Part shown: positions 47,652-56,639 of the stretch, in pieces
How positions within the stretch are numbered: the first letter of the stretch is position 1
Layout of the letters: each line of letters starts with the position of its first letter
Origin: Chloroflexota bacterium
Lineage (GTDB): Bacteria > Chloroflexota > Limnocylindria > Limnocylindrales > CSP1-4
Assembly: GCA_015478725.1 (NCBI GenBank)
Contig: JADMIG010000017.1
Span: 1 to 57,083 of the forward strand
Direction of reading: 5' to 3'
DNA: 57,083 nt
The notes under the pieces: generated by a model
What the model was told of the DNA's origin: nothing
Seen by the model: the letters and a program-made list of their open reading frames with translations, nothing else
Database searches by the model: none
Made by a program: the position numbers and the translations under genes

Positions 47652-48778
47652 CCGAAGGCGTCATCGATCGCATCGAGGCGTGGCATTGCCGGATCGCGCT
47701 CGACACGCCGATCGTGCTCGGGGATCTCGTCATCGAACACCGCGACTTTGTCGTCGTACGGGTGCGCACATCCGACGGAGTCGAAGGGGCGGCGTACGCA
47801 TTGTCCCGCGGTGCGCCCGTCGATCTGACCGTCACCGAGGTCCTGGCTCCGCTGCTCCTCGGACGCAGCGCCCTCGATATCCCGCGTCGCATCGAGGACC
47901 TGACCCGCGCCGTCGTCGCCCTCGGTCCGACGGGGGTCGTGCTGCGCGCGATCTCACTTCTGGATATCTGTCTCTGGGACATCAAGGGACAAGTCGCCGG
48001 CCTGCCCGTATGGCGCCTGCTCGGCGGGTACCGCGAGGCCGCCGAGGTCATGATGGTTGCACCGTACGCGGGACCGCTCGAAGCGGACGCCAAATATGCC
48101 GCGCGCCTGGTCGAGCCTGCGGCCCGTGGCTACGCTGCCTTGAAGCTGTACCCGATGGCTGACCCATTCGCCATGGCTCGCCGCCTCGAAGCCGTGCGAG
48201 CCGCGGTGGGCGACCAGGTTGGGCTCGTGGTTGACATGGCCTGGTCATGGCGAACCGTCGAGCAGGCTGTCGAGGCCGTCCAGGCATGGGAGGACTTCGG
48301 CTTGTCGTGGGTCGAGGATCCCTTCCCAGCGTCCGACTGGCACGCAATCCGGGCATTGGCCGACGCGGTGCGGACACCGATCGGCGCAGGCGACGAAGTC
48401 TCGGTCCGATCTACGATGGACGCGCTGATCAGTGAACGCGCCGTCGACCTCGTGCGGCTCGACGCGACCGCCATCGGGGGTTTCAGCCAGTTCGCCTCGG
48501 TGCGCGAGTCGGCGCATCGTGCCGGCTACGCGATCTCACCGCACGCCTACCCTGAAATCCACCGCCACTGCGTCTTCGCCTGGCCCGACGTGGGCCCCGT
48601 GGAGATCTTTCCGCCCGGCAGTCCGACCTGGGGGGCCTCGCGGTTCCTCGCCGCTGAGATCGAACTGCCACGCGGGTCCACTGAGATCCTGGCACCGACC
48701 GACGCCGGCCTTGGGCTGCGTGTTGACTGGACGGCGGTCGCGTCGCTGTCAACCCGCTCGACGTCTACCGCACGATAG
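47648..48778 (+). CDS. Mandelate racemase/muconate lactonizing family protein (locus B, second copy)
   Basis: A 376-residue enolase-superfamily enzyme of the same subfamily as the two in locus A: it shares the N-terminal VIEHRDFVVVRVRT and SPHAYPEIHRH around the active-site His. Metal ligands are Asp in VVDMAW, Glu in WVEDPFP and the acidic pair in GAGDEVS. The second-strand motif is LKLYP, so the second Lys of KxK is missing here too. The GTG at 47648 (GTGA overlap, GGAGG upstream) is preferred over an ATG 15 bases earlier. It precedes an SDR gene. Substrate unknown; an acid-sugar dehydratase is most likely. Confidence 0.88.
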   Translation: MTEGVIDRIEAWHCRIALDTPIVLGDLVIEHRDFVVVRVRTSDGVEGAAYALSRGAPVDLTVTEVLAPLLLGRSALDIPRRIEDLTRAVVALGPTGVVLRAISLLDICLWDIKGQVAGLPVWRLLGGYREAAEVMMVAPYAGPLEADAKYAARLVEPAARGYAALKLYPMADPFAMARRLEAVRAAVGDQVGLVVDMAWSWRTVEQAVEAVQAWEDFGLSWVEDPFPASDWHAIRALADAVRTPIGAGDEVSVRSTMDALISERAVDLVRLDATAIGGFSQFASVRESAHRAGYAISPHAYPEIHRHCVFAWPDVGPVEIFPPGSPTWGASRFLAAEIELPRGSTEILAPTDAGLGLRVDWTAVASLSTRSTSTAR

Positions 48779-48789
48779 GAGGCAACAGC

Positions 48790-49569
48790 GTGGAGGGATC
48801 CCGGCAGGTCGCGGTCGTGACCGGCAGTGCCAGCGGCATCGGCCTCGCGATCATCGAACGTCTCGTCAAGGCTGGCTACGTCGCGGTCATCGTCGACGTC
48901 AACGAAACGCTAGGACAAGAACAGGCCACCCGGCTGAACCGGGCAGGAAGCGCGGTCGAGTTTCGCCGAATGGACGTCACCGACGAGGCACAGGTCGATG
49001 ACGTCCTCGGGCGTGTGGCGACGGACCTCGGCTCGCTCGACCTCTTGGTCAACAACGCCGGGATCACCACGCACGGGCTCATCGAGGACCTGTCGCTGGT
49101 CGATTGGCACCGCGTGCTCGACGTCAACCTCGACGGCGTCTTCAGGTGCCTCCGCGCCGCTGGCCGCATCATGCTCCGTCAGGGATCCGGCAGCATCGTG
49201 AACATCGCGTCCGTAGCATGGGAACGGGGCTCCCCCGGGCGAGCCCCGTACAGCGTTTCGAAGGCCGGCGTCGTGTCGCTGACCAAGGTCGCTGCCGTCG
49301 AATGGGCGGCGCGAGGTGTGCGCGTCAACGCGGTTGCTCCCGGCTACATCGACACCCCGATGCTGCGCACCGCGTATGAGCACGGCGCCATCGACGAGCG
49401 CGACGTGCTCGCTCGGATCCCAGCAGGGCGGGTGGCCCAGGCGACGGAGATCGCCGAGGTCGTGGCATTCCTCGGTTCACCTGCGGCGTCCTACGTCACG
49501 GGCCAGACGCTCGCCGTCGATGGTGGCTTCCTGGCGGACTATGGGGTGGGCATGAAGCGGAACGAATGA
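48790..49569 (+). CDS. Short-chain dehydrogenase/reductase (SDR, locus B)
   Basis: A 259-residue classical SDR. TGSASGIG is the coenzyme loop, IVDVNE points to NAD, NNAG is intact, Ser lies in NIASVAWER, and the catalytic pair is in YSVSK. The C-terminus ends with TLAVDGGFLADYGVG. The GTG at 48790 follows AGGAGG, 11 bases after the MR gene. It closes the plus-strand operon of locus B. It would oxidise a hydroxyl of the sugar acid before or after dehydration, in parallel with the SDRs of locus A. Confidence 0.92.
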   Translation: MEGSRQVAVVTGSASGIGLAIIERLVKAGYVAVIVDVNETLGQEQATRLNRAGSAVEFRRMDVTDEAQVDDVLGRVATDLGSLDLLVNNAGITTHGLIEDLSLVDWHRVLDVNLDGVFRCLRAAGRIMLRQGSGSIVNIASVAWERGSPGRAPYSVSKAGVVSLTKVAAVEWAARGVRVNAVAPGYIDTPMLRTAYEHGAIDERDVLARIPAGRVAQATEIAEVVAFLGSPAASYVTGQTLAVDGGFLADYGVGMKRNE

Positions 49570-50204
49570 CCGCCTGCGTCGCCGGGGTGGAGAATGTCCC
49601 TCGCGTCCCTGTTGTTGAGGGTGGACTTCCACGTCCGCGCGTCCTTTGTGCGCTAGGAAGTCGAGTTTCACCAGATTGAGCGATTGGTATCACCCCAGTT
49701 CGCCCCCGCGGATTGAGGTGATCCGGCCGATGCCGATGGAGTCGACATCGGTGTCCCCCGAGCGGGTGATCCGCCAGTGGGCAAAGAGGGTCGATCAGAT
49801 CCTTGCGGTTGATCTCCCAGATAATGAGCTTCGTGAGGAGGAGCAGCCAACGGGATCGTCGGCTCCGGCGAAGCAAGCTGGAGTGCGCAGATCAAGAACG
49901 TGGCTTACCTCGAGTGGGTCGAACATCACGTCCACCGACCACGACCCGCAGGTGCCTCGCAGCAGAGACGCTGGGCGCCGTCGCGCATGTTGAATCGCTT
50001 GTCGGGATTGTAGCTCTCCCCTTCCAGGAGGGCCTCGATAGGGTCGTTCCGCGAGCGTGGTCAGCAGAAGTGCTTCCCGAAACTCGGCAAGTCCTGCTCC
50101 TGCAAACTTGCCTCTTGAAGTGTGGGAAGTTGTGTGTAGCATAGTCCGAAACTGCGACTCGCTTGTGGACGCAGGTGTGGAGGCGGAGGAGGCATGGGCG
50201 CGAC
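49570..50204. other. Intergenic region of about 630 bases, possibly with an insertion-sequence remnant
   Basis: No intact gene is seen. Around 49889-49930 a plus-strand frame reads AQIKNVAYLEWVEHH, a little like the C-terminal LEWVDWYN segment of IS3-type transposases, but nothing else supports it. GTGGA-CT-TCCAC near 49620 is a small hairpin that could end transcription of locus B. The right end carries the promoter for the APC permease (50115-50142). Confidence 0.35.
50115..50142 (+). promoter_or_regulatory. Promoter of the APC permease operon
   Basis: -35 TTGAAG (50115-50120), 16-base spacer, -10 TAGCAT (50137-50142). The expected start lies near 50149, giving a leader of about 55 bases with GGAGGAGG at 50185-50192. 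Confidence 0.5.
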
Positions 50205-51797
50205 ATGAGCGCTGGAACGCAACAGATCTTCGTCCGGAATTCGACCGGTCTACGCAAGGAAGCCGGCACGTTGGACGTCTTCGTCTACAACGTCAACAAC
50301 CAGAACATCGGGCTCGGCGTCGCGTTCCTCTTCACGGCGATCGCCGCCTACCCTGGGGGCAACTTTCCGCTCTCGGCCATCCTCGGGAGCCTCCTCGTCG
50401 TCCCGCTGTATTTCGTCTACTCCCGGATGTCGGCAGACATGGCCCGCTCGGGTGGCGACTATGTCTGGACGAGCCGGATCTTCGGCGCACGCTGGGGTCC
50501 GGTCGTTGGGTTCACCCTCGCGTGGACGTGGATCATGCTCGCCGTCACCGCAATCGGCGCTCCGGCAGCATTCTTCGCCCAACTTGGGGTCGCCGGTTGG
50601 ATGCGAGAGCTCGGCAACGCGACCGGGTCAGCATCGTTCACCGACATCGGCAACTGGGTCAGCAGCCAGATCGGCACGATCGTCGTCGGGACCGTCCTGC
50701 TAGTTGCGTTCACCTACATCCTGATCCGCGGCGTACGGACCTACATGCGGATCCAGAACGTTGCCTTCCTCCTCGCGATGGCAGGTGTCGTGCTCGGGGT
50801 CATCGCCGCGCTGACGGCGAGCGCTGGCGCCTTCCCGGCGCACTTCGACGCATACGTCAGCTCTCTCGGAGGGATCGCGAACGCATCAGCGAAGGTCGCC
50901 TCAAACACCCCGGCGGCCACCGGGTTCTCCGCCCAGTCGACGTTCTACGCAATGCTCTGGACGATCTACATGGTCCTCTTCGGCGCCACCTCCTGCTACA
51001 TCGGCGGCGAGGTTCGACGCCCCGGACAGACGCAGCGCATCGGGATGATAGGGTCGCTCATCCTTACCGGTATCTCGATCGCGCTCTTGATCGTGGTCGT
51101 TGAGCAGGCGATCGGGCAGTCGTTCCTCCAGGGCCTTGCCTCCACAGCGCCGGGCGATTTGGGGCTGGCCTTCAATCCGACGTACAACGAGCTGCTCGCG
51201 ATCGCCTTCTCGCCGAGCATCGCGTGGTCGCTCCTGCTCGGGTTTACCTTCCTGTTCTGGACCTACGTCTGGATGCCGATCAACTTCTTCACCGCGACTC
51301 GGCTCATGCTCGCCCTGAGCTTGGACGGGTACTTGCCGGCAAAAGTGTCCGACGTCCATCCGCGGTTTGCGACCCCGCATGTCGCGATCCTGATCGCCTT
51401 CGTGCTCGGTGAAGCATCACTCGTCCTGTTCGTAGTGGGCATTCTGTCGGTGATCACGCTCCTCTGGGCTGGGGTCCTCATGTTCGCCGTGACGGGCGTG
51501 GCTGCGATCGTCTACCCGTATCGCCTCCCGGCGGTGTGGGCGGCCGGCGGTGCGAACCGGATCGCCGGCATCCCGGTCATCTCGATCTGGGGAGCGCTCC
51601 TCGTTCCGGCCATGCTGATCGTGCTCTGGATTCTCTGGTTCGACCCCTTTGTTGGGATCGGGGCGAGTTCAACGGGGGTGCCCCTCAACGTGGGACTCCC
51701 GATCGTCGGGTTCATCCTGTTCTGGGTCATCTGGGCGTTCCGGAAGAGCCGCGGTTTCGACGTGCGCCTCTCGGCGACCGAGATTCCCCCCGACTGA
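50205..51797 (+). CDS. APC-superfamily amino acid/amine permease
   Basis: A 530-residue membrane transporter with about 12 hydrophobic segments. TM1 is entered by GTLDVFVYNVNNQNIGLGVAF, and the conserved MARSGGDYVWTSRIFGARWG loop after TM2 marks the amino acid-polyamine-organocation superfamily. The ATG at 50205 is used; GGAGGAGG ends 12 bases earlier, so a GTG at 50175 cannot be excluded. It is the first gene of an operon with a DeoR regulator, a ureohydrolase, BtpA, a phosphoesterase and a PfkB kinase. It probably imports the nitrogen-containing substrate of the ureohydrolase. Confidence 0.9.
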   Translation: MSAGTQQIFVRNSTGLRKEAGTLDVFVYNVNNQNIGLGVAFLFTAIAAYPGGNFPLSAILGSLLVVPLYFVYSRMSADMARSGGDYVWTSRIFGARWGPVVGFTLAWTWIMLAVTAIGAPAAFFAQLGVAGWMRELGNATGSASFTDIGNWVSSQIGTIVVGTVLLVAFTYILIRGVRTYMRIQNVAFLLAMAGVVLGVIAALTASAGAFPAHFDAYVSSLGGIANASAKVASNTPAATGFSAQSTFYAMLWTIYMVLFGATSCYIGGEVRRPGQTQRIGMIGSLILTGISIALLIVVVEQAIGQSFLQGLASTAPGDLGLAFNPTYNELLAIAFSPSIAWSLLLGFTFLFWTYVWMPINFFTATRLMLALSLDGYLPAKVSDVHPRFATPHVAILIAFVLGEASLVLFVVGILSVITLLWAGVLMFAVTGVAAIVYPYRLPAVWAAGGANRIAGIPVISIWGALLVPAMLIVLWILWFDPFVGIGASSTGVPLNVGLPIVGFILFWVIWAFRKSRGFDVRLSATEIPPD

Positions 51798-51800
51798 TCC

Positions 51801-52571
51801 GTGCGCGAAATCCGACTCCAGCGAGTGCATGAGGCGGTCGTCGAACATGGGTCCGTTCAGGTCCCACGACTCGCGGCGGAATACGACGTCTCGGAAGAGA
51901 CGATCAGGCGTGACCTCGACCGCCTCGCTCGGCTCGGTCTAGTCGTCCGGACCCGGGGCGGCGCGGTCGCCCCGGGAACCTCGTTGACTGAGCGCGACCT
52001 CCAGATCCGGGCCCAGGAGAATCGCCCGGAGAAACGGGCGATCGCACGGGCCGTGGTCGAGCGGCTCGTAAAGAATGGGATCTCGATCGGCCTTGACACC
52101 GGGAGTACAACGCTCGAAATCGCGCGCGCACTCCGGGGCCGAAGCGTGACGGTCGTGACGAACAGCCTTCCAGCAATCAACGAGCTCGCCGGCACGGACG
52201 TCACGCTCGTTATCCTTGGGGGAACGTTCCAACCACGCTCGATGAGCGTCGTCGGGGCGATGACGGAACGAGCGGCTGATCAACTCCACTGCGATCTCGC
52301 CCTCATTTCTGCACCGGCCATGACGGCCGAGCACGGCCCGATGGATACCGACCTCGAAGCCATCGAGGTCAAGCGTGCCTTCATTCGCCGAGCCAACCGG
52401 TCGTACGCTGTCGTGGACCACACGAAACTCGGCCGGACCGCGTTCTCGACGATCTGCGAACCGACGCTGCTGACCGGCCTCGTCACCGATGATGGGGCCG
52501 ATCCAGTGATCCTCGACGCCTTTCGAGCTCTCGGGCTCGATGTCATCACAGGGACTCGAACCGATGCCTAA
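51801..52571 (+). CDS. DeoR-family transcriptional regulator
   Basis: A 256-residue regulator. The N-terminal DeoR helix-turn-helix (QVPRLAAEYDVSEETIRRDL, then LVVRTRGGAV) precedes the ISOCOT-type effector domain with the sugar-phosphate loop GLDTGSTTLEIA, VTNSLPAINEL and VVDHTKLGR. The GTG at 51801 lies three bases after the permease stop, so it is cotranscribed and probably controls this operon. DeoR members usually respond to phosphorylated sugars, which fits the PfkB kinase at the operon end. Confidence 0.92.
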   Translation: MREIRLQRVHEAVVEHGSVQVPRLAAEYDVSEETIRRDLDRLARLGLVVRTRGGAVAPGTSLTERDLQIRAQENRPEKRAIARAVVERLVKNGISIGLDTGSTTLEIARALRGRSVTVVTNSLPAINELAGTDVTLVILGGTFQPRSMSVVGAMTERAADQLHCDLALISAPAMTAEHGPMDTDLEAIEVKRAFIRRANRSYAVVDHTKLGRTAFSTICEPTLLTGLVTDDGADPVILDAFRALGLDVITGTRTDA

Positions 52572-53514
52572 CCCGCCCCTCCCCAATCCAAGCGAACTCG
52601 GCGTGATCCAGTCCGGCGTCGCGACGTTCTTCGGGCGCCCGCACGCGTCGCTCGATGCGCTCGAGGGCTTCCGCTGCGCGATCGCTGGTGTCCCATGGGA
52701 CGAGGGGAACGCCGGTCGCAACGGCGCGAACTACGGCCCGCGCGTGTTTCGCGACACCTCAAGCTGGTTCCTTGGCTATGACGCTCAGCGCGACTTCGAC
52801 CTGTGGGACGTGTTGCCGACGGCAGACGTTGGCGATGTCACGGTTCTGCCGCCGAATGCCGAGCGAACGATGGGGTTCATCGCCGACCACGTCGAGGAGG
52901 TCCGCACACGCGGCGTGTTTCCGGTCCTCGTCGGCGGCAATCACAGCTTGGCGATCGGAGCGGCACAAGGGGCGGCCCGGACCGTGGGCCGGATGGGCTA
53001 CCTCAGTATCGATGCGCATCTCGATACCGCGCCGGACTGGCAGGGTGAGCGGTATATGAGTGGATGTCCGACGTTCCGGGCGGCCGAGATCCCGAATGTG
53101 GCGCCCGCTAACGTCGTCGTCTTCGGCGTGCACGGCTGGCTCAACCCGCGCTCGCAAGTCGAGGCGGCGAGGGAGAACGGGATCAGCTGGTTCGGCGTCG
53201 AGCAGATCGAGGAGATCGGTCTCGAGCAGGCCCTCAGCCAGGCGATCTCGATCGCCTCCGATGAAGTCGATGGGCTGTATGTCAGCTTCGATCAGGACTC
53301 AATCGATGCCTCGCACTTTCCTGGCACGGGCACCCCGGAGCCAGGTGGCATGTCGTCACGCGATGCGCTCAAGGTCGCCCGCCTCCTCGGCCGGGCCCGG
53401 CCGATCGCGTTCGATCTCGTCGAACTCGCCCCGATCTACGACCTGTCCGGGATCAGTCCGCGGCTGTCCTGCGGGTTGGTTATGGCCTTCCTGTCCGGAT
53501 TGGTGGGTCAATGA
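52564..53514 (+). CDS. Ureohydrolase (arginase/agmatinase family)
   Basis: A 316-residue, full-length ureohydrolase. The substrate loop (GVPWDEGNAGRNGANYGPR), GGNHS (Asn replacing the usual Asp), DAHLDTAPDW and SFDQDSIDASHFPGTGTP with PEPGG are present. The two metal-binding Asp pairs are intact. The ATG at 52564 overlaps the DeoR stop; an earlier ATG at 52540 is possible. It hydrolyses a guanidino or formimino compound, presumably imported by the APC permease. The Asn in GGNHS and the pairing with a carbohydrate kinase set it apart from standard agmatinase. Substrate unknown. Confidence 0.88.
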   Translation: MPNPPLPNPSELGVIQSGVATFFGRPHASLDALEGFRCAIAGVPWDEGNAGRNGANYGPRVFRDTSSWFLGYDAQRDFDLWDVLPTADVGDVTVLPPNAERTMGFIADHVEEVRTRGVFPVLVGGNHSLAIGAAQGAARTVGRMGYLSIDAHLDTAPDWQGERYMSGCPTFRAAEIPNVAPANVVVFGVHGWLNPRSQVEAARENGISWFGVEQIEEIGLEQALSQAISIASDEVDGLYVSFDQDSIDASHFPGTGTPEPGGMSSRDALKVARLLGRARPIAFDLVELAPIYDLSGISPRLSCGLVMAFLSGLVGQ

Positions 53515-54368
53515 GTACGAACGGGGGCGGTCTGCCGAAGCCAAATGAGGTCCAGCGTCTCTTCGGACGACGCGGGGCACTTGTCGGGATGCTCCACCTG
53601 CGTCCGTTGCCCGGAGCCCCCAAGTACCGGGCCGAGGAAGGCGTGGAAGGCGCCATCGAGCAGGCACTTCGTGAAGCACGTCTGCTCGTGTCCGCCGGGT
53701 TCGACGGCCTGATCGTGGAGAACGGCTGGGACATCCCATTCGTCCCTCCCGACCGCGTTGGCCACGAGACGACTGCCGCGATGGCGGTAATCCTCCGGGT
53801 GCTCCGAGACGAGGTCCAGGTTCCGATCGGCGTGAACTGCCTCGCGAATGCTGTTGACTCTTCGATTGCTGTAGCGGCAGCCGGCGGCGGCGCGTTCGTG
53901 CGGGCCAATCAATGGGTCAACGCGTATGTCGCGAACGAGGGAATCCTGAGCGGGCGGGCCGGCGAAGTGAGCCGCTACCGGCACGGCATCGGTGCAGACG
54001 AGGTCCGCGTGTGGGCGGACGTCCTGGTCAAGCTCGGGAGCCACGCGCTGACCGCCGACCGGCCGCTCGTTGAGCAGGTCCGCGACCTCGAGTGGTTCGA
54101 TGCTGACGCCGTGATCGTGACCGGCCGGCGCCTTGCCGATCCGCCGGTCTACGAGGACGTGCAGGAGGTCCGGTCAGTTACCGACCTCGCGGTGGTCGCC
54201 GGATCGGGTGTCACCGATGAGAATATCGGTCGGCTCCTTTCCGTCGCGGATGCCGCGATTGTCGGTAGCGCGCTCAAGAGCGGCGGCGTCTGGTCGGGGG
54301 AGATGGAACCGGCGGCCGTGAAGCGCATCGTGGCAGCACGCGACGCTGCCCTGGGCCCAGGACGATAG
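53511..54368 (+). CDS. BtpA/SgcQ family protein (TIM-barrel)
   Basis: A 285-residue protein of the BtpA/SgcQ family. GALVGMLHLRPLPGAP at the N-terminus, ALREARLLVSAGFDGLIVENGWD, VPIGVNCLANA, FVRANQWVNAYV and VVAGSGVTDENI are the signature blocks. BtpA was linked to photosystem I stability, while SgcQ lies in a sugar-phosphate operon of enterobacteria; the barrel resembles phosphate-binding aldolases and nucleoside-type enzymes, and no reaction is established. The start overlaps the ureohydrolase stop. Next to a PfkB kinase it may act on a phosphorylated sugar or nucleoside. Confidence 0.9.
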   Translation: MSTNGGGLPKPNEVQRLFGRRGALVGMLHLRPLPGAPKYRAEEGVEGAIEQALREARLLVSAGFDGLIVENGWDIPFVPPDRVGHETTAAMAVILRVLRDEVQVPIGVNCLANAVDSSIAVAAAGGGAFVRANQWVNAYVANEGILSGRAGEVSRYRHGIGADEVRVWADVLVKLGSHALTADRPLVEQVRDLEWFDADAVIVTGRRLADPPVYEDVQEVRSVTDLAVVAGSGVTDENIGRLLSVADAAIVGSALKSGGVWSGEMEPAAVKRIVAARDAALGPGR

Positions 54369-54377
54369 GGAATTCCC

Positions 54378-55331
54378 TTGGCGAAGAAGCTCACGATCTT
54401 CTATGCGTCCGACATCCATGGCTCGGAGAAGGTGTTCCGCAAGTTCCTCAACGCAGCCCCCTTCTACAAGGCGCAGGCTGTGATCTTCGGTGGTGACCTG
54501 ACCGGCAAGTCCCTTGTGCCGCTCGTCGAGGTCGCGCCCGGTCGTTTCGAGGCAAAGGCCGAGGGTATCGCTGGTGAGGTGGAATCAGGAAGCGCCCTGG
54601 AGGCCCTCGAGACGGCGATCCGGGGGCGGGGTTCCTACCCGTACCGCACGACACCGGCCGAGCTCACCGCGATGAACGCCGATCCGGACCTCGTCCGGAC
54701 GATCTTCCGAACGGTGATGAGCGAGAACGCCGAACGATGGGTGACCCTTGCGGATGAGCGGTTGCGAGCAGCGGGCATCCCGGCGCTGATGATGCCCGGC
54801 AACGACGATGAGCCGGAGGTGAAGCGCATCCTGACACAAGGCGACTGGATCACCGATGCGGAGGGTCGGTGTGTCGAGCTCGAAGGGTTTCAGGTGATCA
54901 GCTGGGGCTACGCGACAACGACTCCGTGGCACAGCCCTCGCGAGATCACGGAGGCGGAAATGGCGGTCGCGCTCGACGGGCTGGTTGACCAGCTCGACGT
55001 CCGTCGCCCGGTGATCTTCAACTTCCACGACCCACCGATCGAGTCCGGTCTCGACCTTGCCTACAAGATGACGCCGGATATGAAGCTTGTCATGGCCGGT
55101 GGTCAGGCATTGCTCGCTCCGGTGGGGAGCACGGCGGTGCGCGCCGTGCTCGAACGCGTCCAACCCGTACTCTCCCTCCACGGCCACATCCACGAATCTC
55201 GGGGGATCGGCAAGGTCGGCCGAAGCGTCGTGATCAACCCAGGAAGCGCCTATTCAGATGGGACGCTCCAGGGCGTCTTGATCACGCTGACCGAGGACAA
55301 GGTCGTCGGCCAGCAACTCGTGACGGGCTAA
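54378..55331 (+). CDS. Calcineurin-like metallophosphoesterase
   Basis: A 317-residue metallophosphoesterase. The metal-binding motifs appear in order: ASDIHGSEK, FGGDLTGK, MPGNDDEP, FNFHDPP and LHGHIHESRG, then a GSAYSDG end block. An insertion of about 80 residues lies between the second and third motifs. The start is TTG at 54378, with AGGGA upstream and nine bases after BtpA. It would hydrolyse a phosphomonoester or phosphodiester in the pathway or a signalling nucleotide; the position between BtpA and PfkB suggests a pathway role. Confidence 0.88.
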   Translation: MAKKLTIFYASDIHGSEKVFRKFLNAAPFYKAQAVIFGGDLTGKSLVPLVEVAPGRFEAKAEGIAGEVESGSALEALETAIRGRGSYPYRTTPAELTAMNADPDLVRTIFRTVMSENAERWVTLADERLRAAGIPALMMPGNDDEPEVKRILTQGDWITDAEGRCVELEGFQVISWGYATTTPWHSPREITEAEMAVALDGLVDQLDVRRPVIFNFHDPPIESGLDLAYKMTPDMKLVMAGGQALLAPVGSTAVRAVLERVQPVLSLHGHIHESRGIGKVGRSVVINPGSAYSDGTLQGVLITLTEDKVVGQQLVTG

Positions 55332-55341
55332 GGAAACCTGC

Positions 55342-56268
55342 GTGGCCGCGCCCATTGCACCACCCGACCGGGCGAGAGCCGATGGACCCGTCATTGCCGT
55401 CATCGGTGATGCCGCACTCGACCTCTCCTTCGAGGTTGCCTCGTTCGATGGGGTCGACGAGAAGGTCGAGGCGACCAGCAGCCGCGAGCTCGGCGGGACC
55501 GGGGCGAACGCCGCAGCGGCGATCGTTCAACTCGGTGGACAGGCGCGCCTCCACGCGGTCGTCGCGCGGGACCCGATCGGGGACTTCATCCTTAGACAGC
55601 TCATCGATCGTGGGCTCGACACGGCCGACATGGCGATCGTCGACGGCCGCTCGACGGTGGCAGTGATCCTGCGCAGCCGCGAACGGCGCCTCGTCATCGT
55701 CGACCGTGGCGTCGCGGACAAGGTGAGCCATCTCGATCCGGCGGTCGTCGCCGATGGCGCGGCGGTCGTGTATCTGAGCGCCGTGCCCTGGGCAGTGGCT
55801 GCGAACATCATAGCTAAGAGCACCGTTCCCGTGGTCGTCGGCCTCGAGGCGCGTCAGCTGGCCGACCTCGGGGCTGGTGGCACGCCCCAAGCGGTTGCTC
55901 AGGTGCTCGATCGAGCTCATGTGGTGCTGACGAATGAAGCCGGAGCGGGCGCTCTCGCCGAGATCCTTCGTCAGCTCGCGACGGCCACCGTCGTCGTGAC
56001 GCGCGGCGCAGCGGGCGCCATGCTGCGAGTCCATGGCGGACCGTATGTTGAGGTCCACGCCCCTGCGATTGACGTGGTCGATGCGACCGGCGCAGGCGAC
56101 TGCTTCGCCGGGGCCCTGTGCTACTTCCTCGCAGGCGGCAGCCGGATCGAGTCAGTCGTCCGATTGGCGACGATCGCGGCGAGTCTCTCAACCCGGCAGA
56201 GAGGCGCGCAGGCGGGTCTTCCGGGCGAGGCGGAGGTTCGTGCGATTTTCCAGAATCAAGCGCTCTAG
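55342..56268 (+). CDS. PfkB-family carbohydrate kinase
   Basis: A 308-residue ribokinase-type kinase. The N-terminal IAVIGDAALDLSFEVASF and GGTGANAAAAIVQLGG bind substrate; the C-terminal VVDATGAGDCFAGALCYFLAGG is the ATP-site anion hole with catalytic Asp in GAGD. It would phosphorylate a sugar, nucleoside or related alcohol. The GTG at 55342 lies ten bases after the phosphoesterase. It is the last gene of the operon. A kinase plus a DeoR regulator implies that a phosphorylated intermediate induces the operon. Confidence 0.92.
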   Translation: MAAPIAPPDRARADGPVIAVIGDAALDLSFEVASFDGVDEKVEATSSRELGGTGANAAAAIVQLGGQARLHAVVARDPIGDFILRQLIDRGLDTADMAIVDGRSTVAVILRSRERRLVIVDRGVADKVSHLDPAVVADGAAVVYLSAVPWAVAANIIAKSTVPVVVGLEARQLADLGAGGTPQAVAQVLDRAHVVLTNEAGAGALAEILRQLATATVVVTRGAAGAMLRVHGGPYVEVHAPAIDVVDATGAGDCFAGALCYFLAGGSRIESVVRLATIAASLSTRQRGAQAGLPGEAEVRAIFQNQAL

Positions 56269-56639
56269 GCCATTCTTTGCGCGGCTCTGCCCCGAGGGAC
56301 AGCTCGGCGTCATCTCGGGCCGGGCCTGGCCGACCCTTGGACTCCATGTCCCCACATTCTGCTGCGTCGGCAGAGCACGACGGGCAACGATCGGACGCTC
56401 AAGCGGACGTGAGGCTGAGGTAACAGGCGAGCTGGGCGTCAGCGAATCCGCCGTCGCCTGAGCGAAGAATCGTTGCCGTCGGAGGCACGGCCTGGCGGGT
56501 CCCACGGCAAATGCTCCGCCTCAGGAGCGCGGGCCTTTCGCGGGGCAGCGAGGCCCGCAGGACGCGACGATGCCCCGCGTGTGGGCCGGGGCATCGGTCA
56601 GATGGCGGTTGGTGACCGGCGGCGCGGGTCGCCTGCCGG
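56269..56639. other. Intergenic region between convergent genes with two terminator-like hairpins
   Basis: No gene seen. Two strong inverted repeats lie side by side: GCGGGCCT/AGGCCCGC (56529-56536 and 56551-56558) and GATGCCCCG/CGGGGCATC (56569-56577 and 56587-56595). The second is 45 bases after the YceI stop on the minus strand and is the likely terminator for it; the first could serve the PfkB operon. Neither has a T-run. An 18-base motif at 56354-56371 nearly matches 24305-24322. Confidence 0.5.
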
